A stretch of DNA of 64,000 bases from Photorhabdus luminescens subsp. luminescens (GTDB lineage: Bacteria; Pseudomonadota; Gammaproteobacteria; Enterobacterales; Enterobacteriaceae). The DNA lies in contig NZ_JXSK01000006.1 of assembly GCF_001083805.1 (NCBI RefSeq), forward strand, positions 62,001 through 126,000, given 5' to 3'. The first letter of the stretch is position 1, and each line of letters begins with the position of its first letter. Made by a program: the position numbers and the translations under genes. Positions 28,288-37,400 of this stretch are shown here, piece after piece. Below the pieces are notes generated by a model that was given only the letters and a program-made list of their open reading frames with translations, did no database searches and was not told the DNA's origin.

Positions 28288-28842
28288 ATGATAAAATTAA
28301 TGGTATTTATTCTATCTTTTTTGTTTTCAATTCACGCTTTGGCATGTGGCGAAGTTAATAGAGATATATTGAATCGGAATTCTCCTGATCAACATTATCA
28401 ACAAGCTATTAACTCTGATAGGTTGGCTAATAATAGTGCATTACTATTCTTTTATAGTAATAAAAATGAAGATTATCCTGATGTTAAAGCATTTTTCTCA
28501 CCTGATCGTTGTAATATTAATAATGGTGTTTTTTTCGACTCTTATGGATATAATGCTGGAATTGCAGATGTTATTTCTGTTTTCTGGGGCAAAGGAAAAT
28601 ACACAGACAGATTCTTTACTATAATTAAATGGAATGTTAATGCTGGAGGATCACCATCCTACGGATGGTATTATATGGTAAATGCCTATTTTTTTCCCGG
28701 TCAGGACAATTTAATTAAAAAAGACGAAAAACTAACTTCATATTTTGGACAAGGTATAGAAGGAATCAGCAATGGTGAAATCAGTCATTTCAAATACAAA
28801 ACAGCAAGTGATGTATGGAAAGCATTGGAATGGGTAGATTGA
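28288..28842 (+). CDS. Small exported protein, candidate immunity protein for a lost GH19-like effector
   Basis: Start chosen at 28288 (MIKLMVFIL), 1 nt after the effector tip stop, with GGAG/CGGGG upstream; the longer frame from 28264 would lack a proper signal peptide. The product is 184 residues with a clear Sec signal ending near ALAC. The rest is aromatic-rich with no family I recognise. The coupling to the GH19-like tip suggests it once protected against that enzyme. Confidence 0.7.
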   Translation: MIKLMVFILSFLFSIHALACGEVNRDILNRNSPDQHYQQAINSDRLANNSALLFFYSNKNEDYPDVKAFFSPDRCNINNGVFFDSYGYNAGIADVISVFWGKGKYTDRFFTIIKWNVNAGGSPSYGWYYMVNAYFFPGQDNLIKKDEKLTSYFGQGIEGISNGEISHFKYKTASDVWKALEWVD

Positions 28843-28941
28843 TTCTTTTTACCAAACGCCAGGTGGAGCAAATCATGCCAAATGAGTTAAAGAGTTTCTG
28901 AAAATTATCTAGTTAAGTTAAATAATGGAGAATTGCTGTGA
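28843..28941 (+). pseudogene. Orphan, frameshifted 3' tip of another effector
   Basis: Two short adjoining frames: SFYQTPGGANHAK (to 28885) and, after a frameshift, RVSENYLVKLNNGELL ending at a TGA at 28939-28941. That TGA overlaps the GTG start of the next gene (GTGA), the same coupling seen in intact effector-immunity pairs. Family not recognised. I infer the C-terminal remnant of a displaced effector. Confidence 0.5.
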
Positions 28942-29306
28942 ATAAATTATTTTTTATTTTAAGTGTGTTTTTTGTTTTTGATGTTGGTGCCAGTGAATTA
29001 AGGTGTGGTTGGTTAGTTAACCCATCACCATCTAATATCTGGTTACTGGACAGTGAGGGTGAATGGATCATATCAATTCAGGGAAGTTATAGTTCAGAGG
29101 GATTGGATAAGATTAAAGATTTTCCTACAAACCAATATATTAAAACAGGCATAAATTATGGTTATGGATGCTCTTGTTTGACTGTAGAAACCAATAAGAA
29201 AAAAATGATGATAACCAATATATTGAAATCAAAAAACCTTACTTTATTGGAGTGTAAAACAGACAGGAAACTACAAAAAATGCCAAACTTACATCTCATT
29301 AATTAG
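28938..29306 (+). CDS. DUF4087-like small exported protein, orphan immunity candidate
   Basis: GTG start at 28938 with TGGAG 8 nt upstream, overlapping the stop of the preceding effector tip. The product is 122 residues with a signal peptide ending near GAS. The mature part has RCGWLVNPSPSNIWLLDSEG, then NYGYGCSCL, a pattern I associate with the DUF4087 family. It is predicted periplasmic. Position after an effector tip suggests an immunity role, which is inference; no biochemical function is known to me. Confidence 0.65.
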   Translation: MNKLFFILSVFFVFDVGASELRCGWLVNPSPSNIWLLDSEGEWIISIQGSYSSEGLDKIKDFPTNQYIKTGINYGYGCSCLTVETNKKKMMITNILKSKNLTLLECKTDRKLQKMPNLHLIN

Positions 29307-29316
29307 GTAAAATATT

Positions 29317-29665
29317 ATGACAAAAGCATTAATGTATATTTTATTGTTACCTTTTTATTTGTTTTCATTATAAGTAAACGCTACCAATGAGATTGAGCAG
29401 AAATCAAAATAAATTTCTCCATATGCTTTTTTAAATGCGACTAAATGGGAATGCTCACATGTTTCCTCTTCTATAATATATTCAACAATAGAGTTGAATG
29501 ATAATTTCTATAATAAAATTTTTTCTGGAAAAAATATTCAATTTGAAAATGATATGGTAAGTATTTCTGGAAAATGTTCATATCAATACGCGATTCAAAA
29601 AAATCTCCGTTAGAATATTGGCATAGCGAAAAGACAGTTGGTATTTATAAAAAAATTTTTCTGAT
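29317..29665 (+). pseudogene. Decayed small exported protein gene
   Basis: From the ATG at 29317 the frame encodes a signal-peptide-like MTKALMYILLLPFYLFSL, then meets a TAA at codon 19 and another at codon 32, and resumes as FLNATKWECSHVSSS. A further frameshift near an A-tract at about 29605 is needed to continue as SPLEYWHSEKTVGIYKKIF. Two stops plus a frameshift mark it as dead. It was probably another immunity-like exported protein. It runs directly into the second copy of the duplicated gene. Confidence 0.6.
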
Positions 29666-29666
29666 A

Positions 29667-30157
29667 ATGATGTAAAAATGAGTAGGAATTATGATGCGAT
29701 TATATCTCACAGGTAGTTTAGTACTTTTGCTTTCTTTACTTTCTTTTCACAACTCTTATGCTAAGAGTGAAAATAATTCAGATGTTTATTTTTCATGTAA
29801 TACAAAGAAAGGTAATGTAAAGCTGGAAATAAAAGATGGTACGTTATCATACTCTTTGTCAAAAGAGGGAATAAACAGTTTTATATTTAATTCTCTTGGA
29901 GATAACTATTCTGGGTTTTTATATAATCATTATACGAGATATCAAACGGAGTATATTTATGTTTATTTTGTCAATGGAAATTATAGATATACGGTATTTG
30001 ATAATTATGAAAATAATGAAAAATCTAGTGGAGTAAGTGTTGTAAATAATGATAATAAAAAAGAGTTTCTGCTGATGTGTAAGACAGTGAAAAAAATAAT
30101 CTTAGAAATCTCATTACGTTTTTAGAATGTAATAAGGATAATGCTTTGGGGTGTTGA
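29667..30157 (+). repeat. Direct repeat, copy 2 (about 0.49 kb)
   Basis: Copy of 27647-28138 with one deleted A and few substitutions. About 1.5 kb of unrelated immunity-like genes lies between the copies, so recombination between them could delete that segment. Confidence 0.9.
29691..30125 (+). pseudogene. Second copy of the duplicated exported protein, 3' frameshift
   Basis: Nearly identical to the gene at 27671-28138 over its whole length, with a few base changes. One A is missing from the A-tract near 30090 (seven A instead of eight). The last part therefore reads KIILEISLRF and stops 11 residues short of the parental length. The signal peptide and most of the domain are intact, so a shortened product could still be made. 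It may be functional, slipping, or decaying. Confidence 0.6.
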
Positions 30158-30198
30158 GAAACTATAAAAGGCTGTAATATAACAGTAAATACTATTGA

Positions 30199-30261
30199 GT
30201 ACTTGGAAAGGATTTATTGATTTATTCTAATGTTCGTATTTCTGATCTTTCAAAAAATTAA
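30199..30261 (+). pseudogene. Probable orphan effector 3' tip
   Basis: Short open frame VLGKDLLIYSNVRISDLSKN ending in TAA 10 nt before the next gene's start. Too short to assign, but it sits in the same place relative to the next gene as the better-supported effector tips upstream. Confidence 0.35.
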
Positions 30262-30271
30262 GGTGGTTGGT

Positions 30272-30703
30272 ATGTTTATAAAAATAATTTTCATTACCTT
30301 TTGTTTTTTTCCTTTTTTTTCTAATGCCAGTGTGAATTCTTATGTTAACTGTTTTACTTCCAGTGATCAGAAAGGGATTAATTTAAAGTTTGTTACTATA
30401 AATGATGGAGGACGAGATAAATGGTTAGGTGGATATGTAAAATATGAGAAATCTAATTACCCTATAACTGTTGTTCCGATTAAAGAAAGTGCAGAGAAAT
30501 TTACTGAAGGAAGACCATATGAATATACTACAACCTGGATAGAAATTATCAATGGTAAACCTGAAGGTAAATACATGACTGTAAGACAAGGAGCTATTTT
30601 CTCTTCTTTTGTATATATAAACACAAAGTCGAAAAAACGGTACGATTTCACACAGGTATTTGATGCTATGAATGATGGTTCTTGTCAATGGAAAAAGCAC
30701 TGA
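30272..30703 (+). CDS. Small exported protein, orphan immunity candidate
   Basis: Start chosen at 30272 (MFIKIIF) with AAGGTGG 6 nt upstream; the frame extends back to 30230 but only this start gives a normal signal peptide (ending near SNA). The product is 143 residues, with two cysteines and no family I recognise. The last few codons run into sequence homologous to the 26-kb effector gene (similarity begins near 30694), so the C-terminus may have been altered by recombination. Confidence 0.6.
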   Translation: MFIKIIFITFCFFPFFSNASVNSYVNCFTSSDQKGINLKFVTINDGGRDKWLGGYVKYEKSNYPITVVPIKESAEKFTEGRPYEYTTTWIEIINGKPEGKYMTVRQGAIFSSFVYINTKSKKRYDFTQVFDAMNDGSCQWKKH

Positions 30704-30978
30704 TTAGTCCGGTAAAGATAAAAACGGGGTGAACCGGTACAAAGTGATGCAGACCGGCTCGGTAAAACAAAATGGGGAGTTTACGGCGGGGGTAGTCAAC
30801 ATGACCTGAATAAACTGGGATTTCGTTTGTTGGAAGAGGAGACGACTACGGATTTCAACAAGTAAACGGCAGAGGAATGCGTGAAAGTCCTATTACGCCA
30901 TTTACTGGCGGTGGCAAAATAGGACCTGCGGATAGACCATGCCTTGGTCTTGGCCCATTATGAACGTATTTTGTGGAA
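30694..30978 (+). pseudogene. Broken internal fragment of the GH108 effector gene
   Basis: About 285 bp clearly homologous to 26006-26293 of the effector at 24891-27155: the SH3-like segment and the stretch up to just before the EF-hand. It carries stops and frameshifts (for example TAA after TTCAACAAG, and TAG in the segment GGCAAAATAGGACC). It lacks both the effector's 5' end and toxin tip. Similarity ends 15 nt before the next immunity-like gene. It shows that a second member of the same effector family once stood here. Confidence 0.85.
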
Positions 30979-30992
30979 TTGAGGTAAGATTT

Positions 30993-31382
30993 ATGAAGAT
31001 ATTATTTTCCATTATGATTATTTTTAGTTCAATGGCTTATGCAGGTCAGATAGATGATTCCTTAGATGCTTGTTTAGATAAATCATTTTCAACTCCTGAT
31101 ATAAGTTTATGTTACAGCAATGCTACTGATGAATGGGATAAAGAGCTTAATATTGAGTATAAAAAACTCTTAAATATTCTCGATAATAATCAAAGAAAGG
31201 AACTAATTAGGGCTCAAAAATCTTGGTTAGAATATCGTGATAATTATTATTCTTTTCTGAGAGATTTTTATACCAGAGATGGAACTATGTGGGGAAACTT
31301 AGGCGCAGAAAAAAGAATGGAGTTAGTTAAAGAAAAAGTTAATAACTTAAAGAGTTTATTTGATAGTGTACAGCCTAAGTAA
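30993..31382 (+). CDS. LprI/DUF1311-family exported protein (lysozyme-inhibitor-like), candidate immunity protein
   Basis: Start chosen at 30993 (MKILFSIMII), after GAGGTAAG; the frame extends back to 30939 into effector debris. The product is 129 residues: signal peptide ending near AYA, then the LprI/DUF1311 pattern with Cys in DACLDKS and LCYSNA, and LNIEYKKLL followed by RKELIRAQKSWLEYRDNYY. LprI-type domains are known from lysozyme inhibitors. Here it follows a broken copy of a muramidase-type effector, which makes an anti-muramidase immunity role plausible but unproven. Confidence 0.75.
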   Translation: MKILFSIMIIFSSMAYAGQIDDSLDACLDKSFSTPDISLCYSNATDEWDKELNIEYKKLLNILDNNQRKELIRAQKSWLEYRDNYYSFLRDFYTRDGTMWGNLGAEKRMELVKEKVNNLKSLFDSVQPK

Positions 31383-31424
31383 ATCCTGTATCGTTCATAT
31401 ATAGAACGAGATCAGGGAACTATG

Positions 31425-31455
31425 AAAATAAAGCGCGGGTTATCTTATAACCCGC
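31425..31455 (-). terminator. Terminator hairpin between convergent genes
   Basis: Perfect 9-bp stem GCGGGTTAT / ATAACCCGC with a 3-nt loop. On the minus strand it is followed by TTTATTTTC, so it best serves the minus-strand gene ending at 31468. It may also act on the plus-strand gene ending at 31382. Confidence 0.7.
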
Positions 31456-31467
31456 ATTGTTTGAACG

Positions 31468-31986
31468 TTAAAATAGTTTCTTAATGGCGTTTGCATTTTT
31501 CAAATCGCATGTAAGTTTTCTCTTTTCTTCGTATGAGTATCCATCTATACATGAAAATTTACTACTTAACTTGATTTCTGGTATGCTTTGCTTTGAAGTA
31601 TCATAAGAATGAACTTGATATAATGTACCATCAATAGCAGCATTTGAGTCAAATGTTGATGTAAGCACAAATATTTTTGGGTATTTGTTATTGGAAGTTT
31701 TTTTTAGTACGACAGTAAGAACTTTAGGCATTTCTTTATAGAGGTCATAACAGTCGATTATAATCTCTTTTTTAGGAGTTATAACTTTAGCGATAATACC
31801 TGTTCCTTCTCCACCACAATACTCAGGACCTTCATTGTTGGATGCTTCATAAAACACTAACTGGCTTTTTCCCATAATTGTATTTATGTTAATAATTGGA
31901 TGAACATAGCTTTGTACCGCAGCAGCGAAAGTCACTCCCTGCAATGAAAAAGTGAATGGAATGATTAGAAAAAGTAGCTTATTCAT
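31468..31986 (-). CDS. Exported hypothetical protein, opposite strand
   Basis: Product of 172 residues with a signal peptide (MNKLLFLIIPFTFSLQGVTFA). The mature part has four cysteines (EYCGGEG, IDCYDLY, FSCIDG and TCDLK) and no family I recognise. It is preceded by AGGAGATATCA-type ribosome site on the minus strand. It is the only gene of the island on the minus strand and has its own terminator, so it is probably expressed independently of the effector/immunity genes. Confidence 0.7.
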   Translation of the reverse strand: MNKLLFLIIPFTFSLQGVTFAAAVQSYVHPIININTIMGKSQLVFYEASNNEGPEYCGGEGTGIIAKVITPKKEIIIDCYDLYKEMPKVLTVVLKKTSNNKYPKIFVLTSTFDSNAAIDGTLYQVHSYDTSKQSIPEIKLSSKFSCIDGYSYEEKRKLTCDLKNANAIKKLF

Positions 31987-32046
31987 TGATATCTCCTGTT
32001 GATAGATAAAATAGTTTGGTAGATTTACATAATAAGTGCAACATCG

Positions 32047-32143
32047 TTAATCCGGAAGTAAACATGTTCGTATTCCCTTAAATAATTCATTCGGTGTTTT
32101 CCCTCCAGGAGTTTTTCGATGGTGATGATTTAATCGATTTTGG
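32047..32143 (-). pseudogene. Fragment of a transposase 3' end, IS30-like
   Basis: Minus-strand frame reading QNRLNHHHRKTPGGKTPNELF, then stopping at 32047. It resembles the C-terminal end of IS30-type integrases (NxRPRKxLGxKTPxEVF). Only about 30 codons remain and no inverted repeats are visible. Confidence 0.5.
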
Positions 32144-32155
32144 ACAAGCAAAACA

Positions 32156-32311
32156 GATAAACATGGTGTGTATTTGAAAGATCTTGCTAAGCGATCTTCG
32201 GTTAGAGAAGTTACTCAAGTTGTAAATGGAGGGCAAAATGGATATGCAGATAGACTAAAAAGATATAATAAAGTGGCATTTCTTCCTGGGCTTGAAATTG
32301 AAAGAGAGTGA
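32156..32311 (+). pseudogene. Orphan 3' tip of a second GH19-like effector
   Basis: Open frame of 51 codons without a start: DKHGVYLKDLAKRSS, then VTQVVNGGQNGYADRLKRY, ending at TGA 32309-32311. The VNGGxNGxxDR block is characteristic of the C-terminal part of GH19-type hydrolases. It ends 8 nt before the ATG of the next exported protein. The 5' side is joined directly to transposase debris, so the rest of the effector was removed. Confidence 0.7.
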
Positions 32312-32319
32312 TTGAAATT

Positions 32320-32777
32320 ATGAAACGCATTATATTATTTTTTTTGTGTCTTTTATATGTCAGGCACAAGATAATATTGTACAAGGGCCTTTTTCGCTAG
32401 ATAAGAATCTAATTATTTCTTTTGTTAAGGAAAGAAATAAATCTATTTCACTTGTAGCAAAATGTGGTAAAAATAGAAAGGTGATTGATAATTACAATGT
32501 TTATGATGGTATCCTTGAAATTAAAACTGTTTTCTTTATCTTTGTTGATAAAGTTAAAAATGCTGCTGTTCTTGTATCATGGAATGAGGGAAATATCAGT
32601 GCAATTCGTTATAAAGTTTTTTTCTACAGATATGATAGAGATGAATTAGTAATAAACAGAAGACTGACGAATGATGAAAATTTATCAGGATATGATGGTT
32701 ATGGTTCATCTGGTTTAATATTTTATTATAAAGATTCAGATTCTATAAGTAATTATATAAAGGAAAAATATAAATAA
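32320..32777 (+). pseudogene. Exported immunity-like protein with a frameshift in a poly-T tract of its signal peptide
   Basis: The ATG at 32320 begins MKRIILFF, but the frame is lost at the T8 tract 32338-32345. One additional T would give MKRIILFFFVSFICQAQDN, a perfect signal peptide joined to the 140-residue downstream frame. As written, the downstream frame (GTG at 32346) encodes a protein without a signal. Either the gene is inactive, or expression depends on slippage in the T-tract, or there is a sequencing error. It is placed as the immunity gene of the preceding GH19-like tip. No family recognised. Confidence 0.6.
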
Positions 32778-33031
32778 AATTATATTGTTCTATATTCATT
32801 AACTAAAGGTTGTAACAAAATCTTATCCCGGTTGAAATTATTAGTTCAACGACGGTTAGCCTTATCAGTCAACTGATGGTACAAGCAAGACTGGCGTGTT
32901 TTCTTAGTTCATCATTGCTCGGATATGTATTAATAGGAGTATATCTGAGCAAGGTAAATATAGCATTGAAAAGAGATACTTCTTTTCAACGATTTTTTAT
33001 CGATTAACCATTTTAAATATGGAGGGCATTT

Positions 33032-33289
33032 ATGCCAACATTTATTCGTAAGGGTGATAAAACTTCATCCGGAGGAACCGTTTTAGAAGGATCTGACTTA
33101 ATTGAGTTCGATAATATTCCTGTTGCCCGAAAAGGCGATAAAGTTTCTTGTCCTAAACATGGTGAAACAACAATTGCTGAGGGCTGTCCTGATTATTTTG
33201 ATGATGGACGGGAAGTCGCGCTGAATGGGCACCGTTGTGCCTGCGGTTGTACGTTAATCAGTTCATTTTCAGAGGGGGCAGTAGATTAA
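33032..33289 (+). CDS. PAAR-domain spike tip protein
   Basis: Protein of 85 residues with the PAAR fold pattern: FIRKGDKTSSGGTVLEGS, IPVARKGDKVSCPKHG, and the metal-site cysteines and histidines HGETTIAEGCP and NGHRCACGC. It is a stand-alone PAAR with no toxin extension. It would sharpen the VgrG spike and can bridge an effector to it. It has a GGAGG ribosome site and is 1 nt upstream of the next T6SS gene. Base composition returns to the T6SS norm from here. Confidence 0.92.
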   Translation: MPTFIRKGDKTSSGGTVLEGSDLIEFDNIPVARKGDKVSCPKHGETTIAEGCPDYFDDGREVALNGHRCACGCTLISSFSEGAVD

Positions 33290-33290
33290 T

Positions 33291-34472
33291 ATGTCCGTTA
33301 ATCTTGATGCTATTCCGGATAAAGCTCCACGTCCGGTACGCCCAGTCACTTTACGCTGGTTAATATTTTTAATCGTTTGTCTGGTAACTGGCGCAATAAC
33401 GACATTATGGTTTTGGAAAGATACGCGTTCAGGCAGTGTGTTCTGGTACTGCTTTTTCGTTTTCCCGTTTTCATTCTGGTTGCTTTGTTTTGGAATACGA
33501 CGACTTGGCTATAAATGCCAGCAAGTATGGGCCGACGGTTGGGACAGGGAATGTCAGACCATGCGTGAACAGGAAATTCGCAGAGGGCAGCGCAGTGCCC
33601 GGTTGATTTTCGTTCACGCGTCTACGCCTGTAGGCGATGATGCCACACAGCTTCCGGGTACATTGCAAGAGAAACAAGTATTGATGTCTGGGGTAACATC
33701 AAAAGATCAAGACGCAGTGATCCAGTATGCCCAGCTTTCTGCTGAATTACCTGCTGCCAGACGTTTTATGATAGCTCGGGAGCTGCTTTTGGCCGATGTG
33801 CTCCCGCTCATAGAAGCGCTACCTTCCCACTGGCGCCGCTACTGCTCTATTCAACTCAATGTGAGTGAATCTGATGTCATGATGCCGGAGATATCCCTTC
33901 AAAATACATTGATTTGTCCGGGACAAGGACTGGCAGTTTTGGATAACTGGCTGGATATGAAGCCAACTTCACCTTCGGTTTTGATCATTATTGCCGCAGA
34001 AGTACAGGATGTGCCTTTGGATATTGCCGGGGAAGCCGTTGTGGCACTAGTTTTTTCTAATCACCCCATTCCTGAGGAGATCTCGACTGAACTGGCAATG
34101 ATCCACAGACCACATTGTGAACCTGTTGTAAAGGCATCCGTGGTTATAGAGCGGGCACTGCTCTGGGCGAAACAAACGGTGGATAACATTCACAATGGCT
34201 GGTTAACCGGTTGGGGAACATCGACCGACAGTGTTTGGAATACGGCAATGGAACAACAGGGGTTTTTACTTAAGGATGGAGAGACCTGTTGGTTACTGGA
34301 GAAATCCTTTGGCTATACAGGCTGCGCGGCGCCTTGGCTAGCTTTGATTTGCGCCAGTGAGCAAGCCAGACAAGGACAGACCGCACAATTGTATGCGCAT
34401 AAAACCAGCACTGATCAACTTTGGGCGGGTGTCGCTACCCCCTTATTTTCAGGTAAACAGGATATTTCATGA
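33291..34472 (+). CDS. T6SS-associated membrane protein of unknown function
   Basis: Protein of 393 residues with two transmembrane helices near the N-terminus (about 22-42 and 52-68), followed by a large domain of about 300 residues that I cannot assign. It sits between the PAAR gene (1 nt away) and tssM (ATGA overlap at 34469-34472), so it is very probably translated with tssM. By position and topology it may belong to the inner-membrane complex; the specific role is unknown. Confidence 0.75.
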   Translation: MSVNLDAIPDKAPRPVRPVTLRWLIFLIVCLVTGAITTLWFWKDTRSGSVFWYCFFVFPFSFWLLCFGIRRLGYKCQQVWADGWDRECQTMREQEIRRGQRSARLIFVHASTPVGDDATQLPGTLQEKQVLMSGVTSKDQDAVIQYAQLSAELPAARRFMIARELLLADVLPLIEALPSHWRRYCSIQLNVSESDVMMPEISLQNTLICPGQGLAVLDNWLDMKPTSPSVLIIIAAEVQDVPLDIAGEAVVALVFSNHPIPEEISTELAMIHRPHCEPVVKASVVIERALLWAKQTVDNIHNGWLTGWGTSTDSVWNTAMEQQGFLLKDGETCWLLEKSFGYTGCAAPWLALICASEQARQGQTAQLYAHKTSTDQLWAGVATPLFSGKQDIS

Positions 34473-37400
34473 AACTTCATTCTTTATTTGTATCTATTCT
34501 CACGGTCATTCTTGGCATCTTGCTTTGGTTCGGAGGAGCATTGTTGATGTTTCCAGAGCAGGTTGTTCAGTGGTTTGGCTGGGATGCTCTGTTTTGCCGC
34601 ACGATGTTGATGGCTTGTGGTTTCCTAACTGCATTGTGTGTCATGGTGGGTTGGCTGATAAATATGTGGTTGACCGCCAGTGGGAAAGGAAATGCTCGGT
34701 TGAAGTGGGGTAAATTTGAGGCAGAAAGTAATGGCAATAACGAAAAAATTTCTGTAGCGACGCAACTCTCTGAATCAGTCTCCGCTATAAAAGACTTACC
34801 TGACCGCTTGCGCCTGCGTTACGGGCGGTTCTGGTGGTATAAAGTGCGGATTTTACTGGTGGTGGGCGAAGCGGAGCAGGTGGAAGCCATTGCGCCGGGA
34901 CTCGCCACGGCGTATTGGCAGGAAGGTTATCGCTCGTTGTTGCTCTGGGGCGGCAGTTTGCAGGCGGAACCGGATACCGCTCAGTTGATGGCTTTGCGTC
35001 GCTTGCGCCGTTACCGGCCGCTCAATGGCATTGTCTGGGCGCTGACCGAACACCAGAGCGCACAACCGGTGTGGATGGATAAAGCGCTGCGGACGTTGCA
35101 AAAACAGGCCCAGCAGTTGCGCTGGCAGGCGCCGGTCTACCTGTGGCAGGTGTGTTACAGCCGCTGGTCTCAGGAAGGCCGTATTACTCAGACCGTCGGC
35201 TGCTTTTTTCCTGAACGCTGTACCCCGGATATTGTGGCGACACAGTTGCAAGAATTGGTTGACCCGTTGCGCCAGCGCGGGATGCAGCAACTGCTGGAGA
35301 AGACCGCCCACGATTTTCTCTGTCGCCTGTCTGCGAACCTAAAGCAACAGGGGATTGCGCACTGGAAACAGGTCCTGACGCCGTGGTTAGCGGAGTATGG
35401 CGATGTGGTGTCGCTGCGCGGTTTGATGTTCAGCTTACCGCTCAGGGCGCAGACGACTCGCCTGCCGCAAATCTGGCTGCCCGACACCGCCTGGCAGGGG
35501 GTATTGGAGGGCAGCCGTCGTTTCCACGGCCGGCGGGTGGGTATGCTCCACGCACAGACCGTCTGTCGCGGCCTGATGGTGCTGGGCTTGTTATGGGGCG
35601 CCGGCATGGCGCTCTCCTTTTTCACCAACCGTGACCAGATAGCCGTGGCGCAGGCGGCGGTCACTGACCTGAAAGTGCGCCCGGAAGGTTCTGATGCCCA
35701 GTTGATGGCCTTAAAGGAGCTGCGTAACGAGGTGGGCCGATTGCAATACCGGGCTGAACACGGTGTGCCGTGGTACGAGCGTTTTGGTTTGAGTCAGAAT
35801 CAGAAACTGTTGACGGCAGTGCTGCCCGATTATGCGCAAGTCAATAACCGCCTAATACGGGACAAAGCCGCTGCGGTATTGCATGCGAAACTGAGCGCGC
35901 TGGTGAATTTACCGCCGGGCAGTCCGTTGCGGGCGAAGTGGGCGCCAGCCGGTCACGACCAGTTGAAAGCTTACCTGATGATGGCGCAGCCGGAAAAAGT
36001 GGATGCCGCGTTTTTAACCCGGATACTGAATGAAAATGAGCCTGAGCGGGCCGGTATTGCCCCCGGTGTCTGGCTGGATGCGGCGTGGGATTTATGGGGT
36101 TTTTATGCGGAGAATCTGCCCGCGCATCCCGAATGGCGGATCACCCCGGATAAGGCTTTGGTTAAACAGGCGCGTCAGTTGTTGCTGCTCCAGCTAGGTA
36201 AGCACAATGCCGAAGCGGCGCTTTACCAGCAGATGCTGCAATCGGTGGAGAAGAACTATGCGGACCTGACGTTAAGGCAGATGACCGGCGACACCGATGC
36301 GGAACGGCTGTTTACCACCTCTCGCGTGATACCGGGGATGTTTACCCGTCAGGCGTGGGAAGGCGGGATACAAAAAGCGATCGCGGAGGCGGCGGCCTCA
36401 CGTAAGGAGGCGATTGACTGGGTGCTGAGTGATAACCGTCAGGCCATCTCGGCTTCGGTATCGCCCGAAGAGCTGAAAGCCCGTCTGACGGCCCGTTACT
36501 TTACCGATTTTGCCGGGGCGTGGCAGGATTTTCTCAACAGCCTGCGCTGGAACAAAACCCGTAACCTGTCGGATGCCATCGACCAGTTAACCCTGATGGC
36601 GGATGGGCGTCAATCCCCGCTGATTGCGTTGATGAACACGCTGGCCTATCAGGGGGAGACCGGGCAACAGGGGCCGACGTTATCGGATTCATTAGTGAAA
36701 TCCGCCAAGACATTGTTGAATAAAAAAACGCCGTTAATGATTGACCAACAGACGGCTGGCGTGCACGGGCCGATGAATGAAACCTTTGGGCCGTTGCTGG
36801 CGCTGATGGGAGAACATCAGGCGGCCGGGGGAATGAAGACCGACAGCACCCTGAATTTACAGACCTTTCTCACCCGGGTAACCGAAGTGCGGCTGAAACT
36901 GCAACAGATGAATAACAGCGATGACCCGCCGGCAATGGCGAATGCGCTGGCTAAGACGGTATTCGAAGGGAAAAGCACCGATTTGACGGATACGCAGGGC
37001 TACGGGCGCTTGATAGCGGCCAGTCTGGGGGGACAATGGCGGGGTTTTGGTCAGACGCTGTTTGTTGAACCATTGACTCAGGCGTGGCAGGGGGTATTGA
37101 AACCCGCAGAGGAAAATCTGAACACCCAGTGGCAGACGGCGATAGTGGACAACTGGAACCGGGCCTTTGCGGGCCGTTATCCGTTTGCCGGCGGCGAGAG
37201 TGAAATCTCATTGCCGATGTTGGGGCAGTTTATCCGGTCGGATTCGGGGCGGATAGAGCAGTTTTTGACGCGTCAGTTAGGCGGGATACTGCATAAATCG
37301 GGTAACCAGTGGGGGGTGGATGAAGTGAATGGTCAGGGCGTACAGATTAACCCGGATTTTCTCAGGGCGATAAATCAGCTCAGTCAGCTATCGGACCTGT

